Below are positions 22,343 through 34,505 of a stretch of 64,000 nt of DNA, in pieces; positions within the stretch are counted from its first letter, which is position 1, and every line of letters starts with the position of its first letter. The notes under the pieces are model-generated. The model worked only from the letters and a program-made list of their open reading frames with translations. It searched no databases and had not been told where the DNA came from. This DNA is from Apoderus coryli (Eukaryota > Arthropoda > Insecta > Coleoptera > Attelabidae), in assembly GCA_911728435.2 (NCBI GenBank), contig OU452205.1:8996260-9060259 (forward strand), in the 5' to 3' direction. The translations under genes and the position numbers were made by a program.

Positions 22343-22735
22343 TTACAAATTAAAGAGTGAATTAATAATAGGGGACTCAATGAAAGATGTTTGGTCATTC
22401 AAGCAAGTGACACTATTATTTGACTTAGCCTTCATGATCTCCAAAATCACCAAATAATTTAAACTGGAGCCCATGTTACACCTATGTAATAACGTTGAGT
22501 TATTCAAAACATCGAAGTTGTGATTTGTCGCGATTAGATGGTTTGCAAAAGTAGATGGAGTATTAAAAATATCGGTATTCTTATAACGGTTGTAATAATA
22601 CAAATGTTCCTTGATTGTCGTAAGGATCCTACGGCCAGATTGGCCGATATAAATGCTATTACAGTCCTGACAAGAAAGTCCATAAACTCCCGAACATTTC
22701 TTCTTGTATATATAATATATAATATAGTTTCATAA
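22343..22735 (-). pseudogene. Penelope-like GIY-YIG endonuclease domain (C-terminal fragment)
   Basis: The minus-strand frame reads 'KKKCSGVYGLSCQDCNSIYI', 'GQSGRRILTTIKEHLYYY', then 'STFANHLIATNHNFDVL'. The GVYGLSC, C..C and YIGQSGR elements are the GIY-YIG core with its upstream Cys motif, and 'FA.HL...NH.F' is the typical continuation in Penelope proteins. The domain nicks DNA at the insertion site during retrotransposition. The frame is open through about 128 codons to TAA at 22343; upstream a TGA at about 22727 cuts off the RT. The domain itself looks well preserved. Confidence 0.75.
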
Positions 22736-22770
22736 TGGTTGGAAGAGGGTAACCATTATTATGTGCTATT

Positions 22771-22786
22771 TTTTTTTTTTTTTGTA
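22771..22786. repeat. Poly-T tract
   Basis: A homopolymer T run of about 16 bases at the upstream edge of the Penelope fragment. Confidence 0.6.
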
Positions 22787-22860
22787 AATCACAAATGGGA
22801 AAACTACTGTGAAGTTATTACGATCTCCCAAGTAAGATTTACAAAAAGAAAAAATACTCA

Positions 22861-22920
22861 AAATACTTTATTTAAGAGTTTTATTAATTTTACATAAAAT
22901 ATTCACGAAGTGACCAGAAT
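22861..22920. repeat. Right arm of inverted repeat (interrupted)
   Basis: Inverse complement of 21512-21569 over about 58 bases with few mismatches. The match resumes at 23065-23080 after a 144-base insertion. Confidence 0.7.
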
Positions 22921-23064
22921 GCATTACTCTAATTATTAATTCTAAGTTCTCTGCACACTGCAATGTAGCTTTTCTTTGACGATAGTATGACCACTGATGA
23001 TGGAGCTTGAAGCTCGGAAACATGTTTGGTATTTAATACAACTACTTGTTTCATTTCGTGGAGG
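22921..23064 (+). mobile_element. 144-bp hammerhead-bearing insertion (solo Penelope repeat?)
   Basis: This segment interrupts the right arm of the inverted repeat, while the left arm is continuous at the same place. AT is present on both sides (22919-22920, 23065-23066), compatible with a 2-base target duplication. It has no ORF and carries a hammerhead motif near its centre. It could be a solo terminal repeat or a small retrozyme-like element. Confidence 0.55.
22989..23031 (+). ncRNA. Hammerhead ribozyme motif
   Basis: CTGATGA at 22994-23000, stem II GAGC/GCTC with loop TTGAA, GAAA at 23017-23020, stem III ACATGT, cleavage-site T at 23026, and stem I ACCA/TGGT. All core positions are present. 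One G-G position flanks stem II. Confidence 0.6.
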
Positions 23065-23084
23065 ATTGACTTTCATTCCTAATG

Positions 23085-26000
23085 AATAGAATTTACTCCA
23101 CTGCAGAATGGACTACTTTTTTTAAGATAACAAAATGGAGTTTACCAACTCCTATTTTCACTTACTTTTTATTAAAACATTTTCTATGACTATACTTTAA
23201 CAAAACTACTAAATTTTTTTCGCTACAGATACCTTACTGAGAATTATTATGATTTAAATTTTGTTGTCGCGTATATGGTATATATCACAGAAAGTAGAAT
23301 TGGCTGTCAACTATTGGCCGGTCACAACTAAGGAGTCTTAGATCGACGAGAGAGCTGTATTTGGCAAGTATAGTGGTTCACAGACAAACTCTCGAAATTA
23401 AGTATTGTTTTGTTAAACACGTCCGTAACTTAATTTAGGATTGTTCACATATTAGAAGGTTTTAAAGTTGAACTGTTATTTCAACTTTTCTTTCTAAAAA
23501 TATTGCGCTGTCCTCCCCTTACTCAAAATAGAGTACATGAATTAAGATCTAATTTGTCCATCATGCCTCAGTTGATCTTTGACAGCCTCCGTTTTAAAAA
23601 TTCAAGGGTTTAACGTGTTTATAGCTTTGTATAATATAAAAAGTTATTGTATACTTTATTATGAATTACATATTATTAATTATTGGACGTCATTAACCAT
23701 TAGCGGTATCTATCATTGAAATAATGTTTAATAATTATTACAGCAATCAGCAATAATCTGAAGAAAAATGATATCAATAAAAATTTTCAATACTAAACTT
23801 TATTATCTTTATAGCATCTTTACTAAAGGTTATTTTTCCATATATTTGCATAAGTAAATTTTAATTTTATCTCAAACTTGATTACCGCTATGAGAAAATT
23901 TTAAATAATAAACAACGATACAAAGGTTATTTTTGGGAGGTACCTACCAATTCATCCAGTTTCGACAGATTCCATCAAGCAAGAAATTTTATGGGCTTTT
24001 ATATTATACTCCCAAATGAAGAAGAAGTTGTTATAACAAGGCTCTTAACAATTTTTCTTTTTTGGTTGGTACACCTTATGTATCATACGCTCGACATGAA
24101 TTAAATTGAACCTGATTTAATAACAATGAAAACAAGATTAAAATGCTATGATACGCGCTGTAAAACCTTAATTAAGCACTGGACTCTCTTAACATGCATC
24201 AGAGGCGGACTACGGTAAATGAATGAAAGACAATAGAGGCTGGAGGCGCAGTTTTAATCTCAAAAACTTGAAATGTTTTGATGTATAGTTTTGTACTGTA
24301 CATGCTGTATTTAAAATTACTGCGGTAATCTAGTGTACAAAATACTATTAAAGTTTCTTTGGAAATATAGAGGGATTTTTAGGTATCCATGTGAAGTTAT
24401 TCATTGAGCGTTCTATTGACCCACATTGCCTTTTTATAAGGCCTTCTATTTGTTACAACTTCTACGTCCTATGTAATTTCGGTACATTAGAATTCTTCGT
24501 TCCCTACCTGTTCCGTTGCAAATTTCATATAGAAGATAAACGAAAACAGACCAACTACTTAGCACGAGAAGATATTATACCTACGTTACCGTTTGGAAAA
24601 ATATCTATATATATGATAGATACCTATGTTTTGACCAGCACCGCTCATCATCAGTGGTTTATTTTATATTAGGACGTCAATAATTCCGATTGAACATGGA
24701 TGTGTATCTTCTTGTGAATACATTAGTAGTTTATTTTATAAATTAAGGTTAAAACATATACCTGATGTAATTAGTAATCTTTACCCACAATTATCATAAG
24801 TTTTCAGTCTCAAGAATACGAAAACTAAACACTCATTATCTGCTTTATAATGATATTTTTCTATTCTTGTTTATTGTAGTTAATATTAAGTTTTTAATGT
24901 AATGTTAGAATTTTCATGTCGTAATTTAATTTAAATAAATTATATAAAACATTTGGTTGTCGTACTAAATAACACAGCAGGCATTGGTAAAAAATATTTT
25001 CTCATTCCTCCTTAATTATGGTAGCAACTCTAGATTATGTTGAAATGCTTTATTATTGTATAAAAATTCATGAAACCATAAGTATAAAAAGGCAATTTTA
25101 ACCTTCAGCACTATTTATGTTTTCGAAAAGCCTCTATTATTTTAGTTTTTGTGGTTTTATTATCGTAAAGGAACTAAAATCGCAAATTTAACAACTACAT
25201 AAATTTGTTCATTTTACACTAATAACAACCTACGCATATTAAAGGAAGGTGTTTAAGGCTGTGTTTAAACTAGTTACGACAAAATTGAGTAGTTTATGAG
25301 AAAAATCTATTAGCATTGAAAAGTATGTCACAAATCTCATTCATCACCGATCCTAGTACAAACCAAATTTAGCGCAGAAAACAATAACTTTAATTTGAGT
25401 TTTAATGATTCTAATGGTCAAATAAGTAAGTTCGGCGAAAGCTGCCATAAAATTTTAATGAAGGAACAAAATTTGCTAGATGTCAGAGACTATCAAAGAC
25501 AATTAGCAGTATTTTCAGTAGTGGCACAGTGTATATTTACTATGATAGTAGCTAATAGAACAACTGGATAGTATTATTTTAATGTCAGTTGAAATTCGGT
25601 TTTATACCAGTCACTGATCAAAATTACTGCACTCTTTAAAGAAAATAGAATAATCGGATACAAATGATGGGGTGTATGAAATAGATCGAGCACAGGTGTT
25701 GGAAATTGTAATATTTTTTGATTTAGCTTAGGTAAAAATTTGTAAAAGTAGTTTAGTTCTTACTCAACATCTGAAGAAGCCACTGCGTGTGGCGAAACAT
25801 ATACCTATATTTAAATTAGTATTGCTTCTTTCTATTTCTATATCAATTTCTTGGGATTTTTTTTTGCTTCAGGTGAAAATTCAATTCAAAACTCTCATTA
25901 AAATGTTTTATTGTAACATTCTTTGTCATTACCTTGCTTATAAAACATTCTTCGTTTCTGCAATATTCCTTTGCCTTCTTCAGTTTAAGTATATACAAAT

Positions 26001-26620
26001 ATAAAACTTGTGTAATTATTTGAAAATTTATAATTGGTATTACATTTCTTGTCCAAACCTCCCACATATTCTTAAAGTCAACAGTCATTGCCAACGCAGG
26101 ATAAAAGCCAACATATAGACATCACAGCTACATAAATATCGTACATTTAAATACTAACAAAATCACATTTTTCTCTACTTTTTATTTGATTTTTACAAAG
26201 TAATTTCACATTTTTATAAGTTTAAAACAATGATAATAGTATATTATGCAACGATCATGTAATGATGGTTATTAATTCGAGCCGAAGGTGAGTTTCGTAT
26301 GGTTTATGCGAGTGTATTAATAACAATTACATGAGAGTTGCATACGCTATTTTTTCTACACCCGATAAATAATGAAGAACTGTAAATATAGTTATACTTG
26401 TATTGACAAACGTCAAATGCACAGCATGCTTGATTGAAAAATTATGGGTTTCTATTGCTAAAAATCTGTATCATAATGGATTCCATTATGAAACGGATTT
26501 TTGGCATATAGGTGTATTATTATTACAATGTATGCCAAAATTACATTACAACATATAATAAATATCAAAATTGAGACAACATCCGTATAAACAAACTAGG
26601 TAATTAGCAATAGGTTTAGT
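23085..26620. other. No recognised gene; two decayed hammerhead relics
   Basis: No supported coding region. At 24628-24662 the minus strand has CCACTGATGATGAGCGG, but GAAA is CAAA. At 25771-25798 the plus strand has CTGAAGA, a GCCAC/GTGGC stem and GAAACATAT. Both look like eroded Penelope terminal repeats. The frames at 24391-24672, 25789-26004 and 25843-26094 have no family motif. Confidence 0.45.
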
Positions 26621-26624
26621 AATT

Positions 26625-27215
26625 TGTAATAAACATTTATTCAATATAATCACCTCCTATATCCGCAGATCCTTCGATCCTGCGTGTGAATTTTCCTTAA
26701 AACTGTTTTGAAATTTGTTCTAAAGTTAACAAGTTTGTAGCATTTCTAATTCTGTTCAGCATATTGCAGCATCATTAGGAAGTGTTTCAGCATAAACCAA
26801 TTATTTGAGACGACCCCATAAAAAGAAGTCAGGTTCATAATTTAAATTAAATCACTGATTAACTGCTTCTGTGGAGTGACTAGGGCAACAACGGTGGTGT
26901 TGAAAATTACTTAAAAGCATATTTCTAAAATTATGTAGATGTTGCCGAGAAAATATTTCAAGAAAGAAGTAATTTTTTCCAAAAATATGCTTTTATATTC
27001 TTGAAATTTGGTACGGGGATATCAAATTGCATTCTAAACAACAACTTTTGGTAGTAGAATTTTGACGTATATTCTAAAATTAAGACACTCAGTTGATGAT
27101 GATTTTTAGAAATTTGTTTAGAAAACAATCCGGATTTAACTAATTTTTTGGGTGTCTTTGGTTTAAAACAAGCAAGACTCATTCCCCAAATGTCATTTGA
27201 AAAATTTAATGAATT
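26625..27215 (-). mobile_element. Mariner-superfamily relic (family of 56696-57662)
   Basis: Minus-strand translation gives 'DFFLWGRLK', 'LVYAETLPNDAAIC' and, after a frameshift, 'FTRRIEGSADIGGDYIE': the C-terminal part of a DDE transposase including the final acidic residue in 'DFFLWG'. Sequence at 26970-27190 matches the long TIR of the element at 57370-57600, including 'AAACAAGCAAGACTCATTCC'. The outer ends are lost. Confidence 0.6.
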
Positions 27216-27219
27216 CGTG

Positions 27220-28895
27220 ACAACGTTGGTTTTTCTACAGTAAAAAGTTTACTATGAAGTACGTAGTAGTAAGACCATAACAATTATGTTTTTGATTGTA
27301 GCGCAATGTAAAAAAAAAAGAAAATGAACAATAGTTTGACATTAACATTTGCAAAGGAATTAGGTATCTTACTAAATTAGCTGTCTTAAGAATTTATTGA
27401 GAACTGTAATAATTGACCATGTTAATAGAAAATGACCTGGACAAAAATGTTAAAGAACTACATAACTGAAACTAAAAAGGTGTAAAAATGATATACAAAA
27501 GACAAAAATTAAAAAAGTCTAACATGTTTTCTTATGTAATAATAATAATATTTTTAATATTATTAAAAACATTTTTTCGGCAAAGTGACAATGGAATATA
27601 TTCGATTTAATATTGAAAAATCTCTTGTAAGGTTGTCTTATTGTTTGTTATTGATAATAATAATAATAATAACGTCTTTCTTAGGCACAGTTTAGCCAAA
27701 TGGCCATTCACACTTATTGCCAATGATGATGACACTGGATGAGTTCCGAAACATGTTTGCTGTAGAAAATTTATTTTACGTTTATTCTATTAAATTAATT
27801 TCGTGGACATTCGATTTTATATCTCTATTAGTATATTTATAACTTTTTCAAAATTTAAAATATGTTTAAAACAAGAAAGAAACATATTTATTATTATAAT
27901 GATATTGCAAGAGAGCGCAACGTTCTTTAAAAGACATGTGCTAGGGTTTAAATACTGAAATACCTACAGTTTAAAGGTCGCAAATTACTAAGTTGCAAAG
28001 TTATTCATTTCCAAATTGCGCTTTTAATATTGCAAGTTCCTATCACCGTTTTTTTAAGTCCTTGCTATGCAGGTATTATATCAAAGCAGAAATTTCTATT
28101 CGCATGATTATCAATTATGTTCTATATCGAAAAGAAAAAAAACTCCTCCACTCCCTTTATTTTAAAAAGCCTTGCATTAGTTGCCCCTGATAATGACTTA
28201 TCTCAACTAATACAAAAAATTCTTTTTAAATTTTTATCTCTCTCATAATAGTGTATATTATAAAGTTGATTATAATAAATATTGTTATTTGCAAGACAAC
28301 TAAATAGGATCATTACTGCACCGAAAGCCTTGATTAATAGATTCATTATAACTCACGATTTGCAACCATTTAGAGATAAAATTATTGCAAATCAATTAAG
28401 TACACTTTGTTGCTATAATTAAGTGTGCCGCAGAGGTATATTATGTATGTATATATTTTTTTGAAATAGTCATTATTTTATTATTATCGTGTTTTGTCGA
28501 ATATATAACAATATACTGAATTTCGCAAATTTAATGATTGCTATTTTGGGTTTAATTAATTTTATCGTTGTTAAAATGTTAAAGTAAATTATACACTTAT
28601 ACAAATTGAATATTTTATAACGGACTATTCATAGTTGTATGTGTACGCATACAGGGATGTTCATGTTTATGTTCTTCGACACGAAATGTTTTAACTAATT
28701 CCTTAGGTTGCCAAATATATTTTTTATTTAAAACTAGAAATTACTATTATGGTCTTCTAAAGTTTTGCTCATCATTGGTGATCAAGAAAGGCTTATAAAA
28801 AAGTCAGTGTAATGAGCATTATTTTTTAATTTAATAAGTACTATCAATCGCAATGCTTAACCATGATCTACTATAATTTTCGCGACATCAAATGG
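27220..28895. other. No recognised gene
   Basis: A (TAA)n microsatellite lies at about 27653-27672. At 27724-27753 'GATGAGTTCCGAAACATGTT' is a decayed hammerhead lacking CTGATGA. Nothing else is supported. Confidence 0.45.
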
Positions 28896-28899
28896 CCTA

Positions 28900-29342
28900 G
28901 ATCCTGCTAAACCTGAGCTTTTTCTGTTCAATATACCTAATATTCTACACAATCGTTTCAAGAAGATGAGTGTCAATATAAACAATATCAAACTTAAGGT
29001 ATCCCATTCAGCTAAATGGTTGGGTCTCTACATAGACTCGGAAATGGGCTTCACGACACATGCAAACATAGTATAAAGCCTGCTTTTGCACATTTAAACA
29101 CATAACACAGGCACAGTCGTGAATTTCTGGATTCCCAAACAACACATTTTATGCGACAGCTTATTATTGTCTCAAAATTAAGTATGATGATGTCATATGT
29201 ATAGTGCGTGCCTAATCCTAGCTGCCAAACACGATACAGCTAATGCAGAACTGTCTGCGTTTGATAGGGGGTATGCGGAAAGTACAGAGAAGCGTCAGCG
29301 CTAAGTTGAGAGTAGAGGCACAGTCTTCCTTAGACAAGCCAT
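28900..29342 (+). mobile_element. Non-LTR retrotransposon relic
   Basis: Translation gives 'FNIPNILHNRFKKMSVNINN' and 'HSAKWLGLYIDSEMGFTTHA' (28928-29060), the region after the RT catalytic box where LINEs have '...KYLG..ID..L.F..H'. It continues with damaged 'RQLIIVSKLSMMMSYV' and 'MQNCLRLIGGMRK' (29240-29280), equivalent to 'IQKVQN.C.RFI.G.R' in the LINE at 11.5 kb. Several stops. Base composition is noticeably less AT-rich than the surroundings. Confidence 0.65.
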
Positions 29343-29553
29343 AAACAAGTAAATTTGGCAACGTGGAATCCAAGTTGGTTGTGTATGTTTACATTGGAAC
29401 ATTTATAACACGCGGTCTAATTATTCAGTGCTTATTGAGCTTAATTAAAACAGTTTTTTGTAAAACTAGTAGTGATAAGTATGTATATTTAATTTTATCG
29501 TCTAAATTTTGTGTAAGTTACAATATCGAATAAAATGTTGGTTAATAAAATAA

Positions 29554-29853
29554 AGTAATTTGTTTGGACTCTTTCCTGAGAGCCAAATTATACGGGAGAA
29601 TAATTACCTTCAACCGGATGGAACTTTAACGAAAAATCCCTATAAACCTAAACTTAAACCCCATCCGTGTCGATCTATTTTTACAAATTTGCCTAAATAT
29701 TTGTCAAAAACAATCCCAATTCCTAGAAAATCAGTCAAAGAACGGAAATGTGAAAAAATCAAACGTTCCAAAGAAAAAAATAAATTATTTATAAAGGCCG
29801 ATTTAATTGAATTGTTAGAAGATGATGGCTTATATTATTTAATAAGAAGTTAA
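29554..29853 (+). CDS. Unrecognised Lys/Pro-rich ORF with poly(A) signal
   Basis: About 99 open codons with protein-like composition: 'PYKPKLKPHPCRSIFTNL', 'PKYLSKTIPIPRKSVKERK', 'ADLIELLEDDGLYYLIRS', TAA. AATAAA follows 36 bases after the stop (29889). No in-frame ATG is near the 5' end and a TAA precedes it, so this is either the last exon of a spliced gene with an unclear acceptor or a fragment. The basic middle and acidic end suggest real selection. I do not recognise a family. Confidence 0.35.
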   Translation, partial: SNLFGLFPESQIIRENNYLQPDGTLTKNPYKPKLKPHPCRSIFTNLPKYLSKTIPIPRKSVKERKCEKIKRSKEKNKLFIKADLIELLEDDGLYYLIRS

Positions 29854-29888
29854 AAATTGTCCCGTCCTATTACTAAAAAATTGTTATG

Positions 29889-29894
29889 AATAAA
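29889..29894 (+). promoter_or_regulatory. Possible polyadenylation signal
   Basis: AATAAA downstream of the ORF at 29554-29853. In AT-rich DNA the hexamer is frequent by chance. Confidence 0.3.
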
Positions 29895-30303
29895 ATTTAT
29901 TATTCAACTTGATTTTTTTCTCAATAATTCGAGAACCAAAGACAAACGTAAAATTTATTGCTGCTTACTTTCAAACTGTTTGATTCCGGTGGGTCATGTT
30001 CCCGAACGGACGCGCGTTAGTTTTGAGACACCTTGTATATATACAGGTTCACTCCAGTTGATATCATGTTTCTTATTGTAAATGGAACATCCTACATAAT
30101 ATTATATTTTTGGATTTCCCATTCGATTTGAAGTACTTTTTGTTAACACTTCCCTATACCTATCTTCAACTGTTTTTGACATAATTTTTTTTTTAATGTT
30201 TTGCCAAAAACGGGGCTTCGAAATGTTAAAGTCATATATTATAGTTGCCTTTTAAATGAATAAAATCCTGAAATTTTTAATTTCTCTTAGGAATACCTTG
30301 GTA

Positions 30304-31062
30304 CAGGGTGGTCAGAAATCACTTTAGTATGATCTAGTAGAAAAAATAGGCATAAGTGATTTTCTTAAATGCAACACCCTGTATATTATCAAATATTCGC
30401 AAATGAATACAAAAAAAGATTAATCGATTTCAAAATAAGTTTGTTAATTATGGATCTAAACTGAAGATAGATCGAATGTTACCAAAACCAGTAACCAGCG
30501 ATGAAGACAATATTCTGAATGTTTTGGCTTCTTTTTTGGCAAATCCTCTGTAGTCACTTTATAGTGCTGCATACCATTTGGGGTTATCATATTATGGTGT
30601 GCAAAAGACTTTGAATGATCATCATAATATACATCATTCTAAATTAACAAAAGTTCAGGATGTGAAACCCGAGGATTACCAACGTCGAAACCAATTTTGT
30701 GAAAATATTCTGGTACACATTCAACAAGACCGAAATTTTTTCTAAAAAATTATATAAGCAGATGAAGCCAAGTTTTCTCGAAATGTATTTTTAATAGAAG
30801 AAATGAACATATATATTTCGGCTGAGCAAAATCCGCATGAACTTAGGTAATGGGATTTCAAGAAAACTTTAGTGTAAATGCTTTTTGCCTTTTAAAAGAC
30901 AAACAAATAAAATTTTTAATTTACGATGGGTCGATAACCAGCAACAAAAAAAACCTACAAATTTTCAGTGCATTTTTTCAAGAATTTTTAAAAAATATGT
31001 CAGTTCATCTTGGTGTCAATTTGACGGAGCACCAGCTCACTGTACTGTGTCTTGATTGATTA
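30304..31062 (+). mobile_element. Mariner-superfamily relic, 3'-truncated
   Basis: It starts after TA with CAGGGTGGTCAGAAATC. The plus strand then encodes, through frameshifts, 'SDEDNILNVLASFLANPL' and 'SLYSAAYHLGLSYYGVQKTL' (helix-turn-helix region), 'KPEDYQRRNQFCENILVHIQ', and 'ADEAKFSRNVF' with the first catalytic Asp (about 30760). It ends with 'CQFDGAPAHCTVS' containing the second catalytic Asp (about 31020-31055). Homology stops at about 31062, and the third catalytic block and right TIR are missing. A second CACCCTGTA motif at 30373 suggests a nested or rearranged end. Confidence 0.65.
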
Positions 31063-31069
31063 AAGATAT

Positions 31070-34000
31070 TGACAGATCACGTCGCGTCGCGCTCCTCTAT
31101 TTGTTGTTGGTCGTTGTACGTGTTGGTGTCGATGTCGTCGGTGAGAGGTTATAAAGAATTATATATATAATTATAATATATATATTTGTGGATTTGCTCC
31201 TGTATAATAATGGACGAATTATGAAAATTCTGGGACTCATTATGTTTAATTATTAGAGAATAATACAGAATCTATTGAAGTATAATATAGGTATAACATA
31301 ACTAAGTATACCATTCCACATGGAACAATAATACCTCTGTACTTTACCCAAGTATCTCCTCTTCTTGCATTAGTATATTAACATAGTGTTACTAAATAAG
31401 ACTAATGTTTTATTTAATTGAAGTATCACTAAACTTGCGGCATAGGAAATGCAAGCTAGCGTTGATTTAGATTTAATAAACTTATAATAAAAATAGTTTT
31501 TTTTCGTGTATTTTAAGCGAAATTATGTAAAAATATCAAGTTCAAAAATTTTGGAGATATACGGTTTTCATCTTCACCCGACGATAATATGTTGAAATAA
31601 ATTGACGTTGAATACAAAAAAATAAACCAAGTCGAAAACATAAAGAGTTAAAATAATTAAGAGGTAACAGAGAGATAAGAAAATAAGCAAGTCAAAGTAA
31701 GGCGAGTGCAGTGGATTCTGATTTTCACTGATTCATTAATTCCGGCCTAATGCAAACAAAACTATACAATTAACGTAAATTATTACATGTGAATGAAATG
31801 AAACCCACGTGAGAGGTTTTTGGATTCCAATTAAGTATGTATAACGAATATTTAAGATTATCTGAATGAGATTCAATGAACCTGGATATTATGTATATCT
31901 GTACATATATTTTTTAGAATTTAAAATATGTTAATCCACGAAATAATTAAAATTTTCTATACCTACAAGAAGTATTGTATATTGCTATGTGTGACTTGAA
32001 ATAAGAGTTGTCACAAACGACCGACCGCATTATCATTATTTTGTTTAATTGATCATTTAACCAATCCGTTCAATTTTGTCAATTATCAATTTCAAGTAAA
32101 CAAAAACGCGATACATTATTTTAGTAGGTACTCGTATTTTTCTTCAATCAATCTATGTTACCTTCTAACTTTCAAACTAATTTGAACCAAATGTAATATT
32201 CTGATAGTTACAGATTAAATATTTTTCAATGTTCACACAATAAATTTGAAACAATAAATAGGTTCAAGCTAAATTATTTATAGTAACGTTTGTTTTGTAC
32301 AAGCACTGAACTAGTAAAAGTATATCAAAATCAAGTAGTAGAAATAAAATATACTTTTAATGGAAATTTTTAAATGTAACAGCAAATGTTTAACACCTCT
32401 AACAATGTACTATTACAAAAACTAGCACATATCGAACTCAAGAGATATAACAGTCATTAGCAGGTTGATTTTGAAATGATTAACCGTAGTACTTGCTCGC
32501 AGAGGCGTCCGAAAATGTTATATTTATATATTTGATTAGAGGAATTTCTAATTTTAACAAATTTAAAAATGAAAGTAGAAACTGGATATTTTCATTACCA
32601 AGATCAAATATTCACGGACTCATTGATTTTTAGAAATAAGTATAAAACCTATAAATGTCAAATCGTTAATCAATAAAGAGTTAAGTATTGGGATATGACT
32701 TTTGATTGATATTGTTTTTATCTATATGGTTTTGTTTTGGTTGTAGTATTATTATTTTATTTTAGTTTTTGATTAGTCATAATTTGTTACGGGTGGGAAG
32801 AAAATGGATGTTGTTTTGAGAGCGAGTGATTTTTTGCGAAGAAAAGGCTATACCTACGCACAAATCATTTTATGATTTCAGCGTTTTTTTTTATTTTCAA
32901 AAGCTTAATTGTTGTCTTTATTTTTTACCTTTTTTTTTTTTTGTAAAAACCTTATTCATGAAAACGTTTTCTTAAAGATGTGCCATTTGTTTTGTTTTCT
33001 TTTGGAAATAAATTATTATTATTATTATATATAGGTATTTGTAACAAAATTATTAATGGCCCTTCGCATGAGTTTTGCTGTTTTATTTTTCTAACGCACT
33101 AGTGAACCTTTTGGTTAAGCAAAATTATATGCCGCCTTTCCTGCTTTTTAATCTAATATACACTGCTGGCGGTATAATACTTTTTGTCAATTTAATAACC
33201 ACTTAGTATTAATATTTATGGCACTCAAGGTCGTTTAACTCCAAATAATATATTATAGATGGTTATTCTATTTGCATGTGGAAGTAGAAATTCGAAGTCC
33301 GGGAAAAGATAAATTCAGAGTAGATACTTTCTTTTCTAGAAAGTTTGTATTTTAGAGTTAGCTGTGTCCTAAGATTTATTGTCGTTAAAATCGATAGAAA
33401 AGTTTAAATTGTTTTTTAATCTCTTAATAATTGTATGTATTAATACACTTATATTTCTTGATATGCAGTTGTTTGAATACTTTAGGTACCGCAAAATAAT
33501 TGATTGCTTGTAGATACAAAAATAAAATTTCGCTAAACGATTATTTCATTTGACGTCAAAATTGGAGAGCGCTTATATTATAATTTTTCATATGATAATT
33601 GACATAATAAGTAATTCCAACTAAAGAGTTTTAAATATTTATGTAATTCAGAATCCGTTCTGACATAAATGATTGCTTGGAAGTTCAGAAATCTAATTTA
33701 CGAAATATTTGCCAAAGAAATACATAATTTAAGAGAAGAGACAACGAAATCTCTACAACATATGATTTTATATATCTCTACTATATCTTGGTACAATTGC
33801 CAAACAGACGTTTCAGAATTAGTAAATACATTCCATCTTCAGTGGGTTATCATGCGATACATCATCTTGAAGTAAAGTTCTAATTATGATGAATTCTTGA
33901 CAAGTTGTTTTTAAATTTGATATGATAATTTCTGGTACCATTTGATAAAAAGAAAGTTTAGACAAAACCGTGTGTACATTGTTGATAAATAATAGCCTCG

Positions 34001-34500
34001 AGAATTAAAGTTTATAGAAACCTTTATTTTTATCTTTCACATAAGTTAATATTATATTTGCGTTTTGATAAATACACGTAAGTATAAGTTTAGTTAAATA
34101 ATAATGATTATAATTAATTGGAATCCTGGGAATTATCATCAAATTGCTCACGAAAAAATATATTGGCATAGTCTAACCCAAACTTGCTGCTACCAGCAGA
34201 TCATACAAAAACTTTTTGAGATGATATTAATGTTAATATTATTGATAAAATGATTGACTGACTACAATCTAGATAAACAAGAATTAATGACCTTGAAGCG
34301 GTATTAATACTATACTAATCAAAGTCTATAGGAATATGATATACAGTGTGTCCCCTGTTGTGAACACCAAAACATTTTATTTGTTTAAATTTGATCGTCT
34401 GGGGTCCAGCCCTGCTTAGTGTAACACTAATTTGAGATATAATTTTATTTCAAGAATATAAATCATTCGATTCCACTTCAATATGAACTACCTCTTTAAA
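31070..34500. other. No recognised gene
   Basis: A short CpG-rich stretch (31078-31140, 'GTCGCGTCGCGCTCCTC') stands out but has no frame I can interpret. At 33007-33030 AAATAAATTATTATTATTAT resembles the 3' tail of the LINE at 12.8 kb; no LINE protein remains upstream. The ORF at 33669-33875 has no known motif. Confidence 0.45.
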
Positions 34501-34505
34501 TTATA

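Larger units (their letters stand above)
21840..22735 (-). mobile_element. Penelope-like element, 3' part
   Basis: A minus-strand GIY-YIG endonuclease end (22343-22735) is followed downstream on the same strand by a hammerhead-bearing terminal repeat (21896-21936). This order (ORF end, then terminal repeat) is that of Penelope-like elements. The reverse transcriptase is absent: a stop precedes the endonuclease at about 22728. The region lies between the arms of the inverted repeat at 21496 and 22861. Confidence 0.7.

Noticed and set aside
26270..26340. Hairpin/operator at 'GTTATTAAT...ATTAATAAC'
   Set aside because: Nine-base inverted match in AT-rich DNA is expected by chance and has no associated gene.
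33820..33860. 'CCATCTTCAGTGGGTTATC' as another hammerhead
   Set aside because: Only a CTGAAGATGG-like piece is present; GAAA and stem III are missing.
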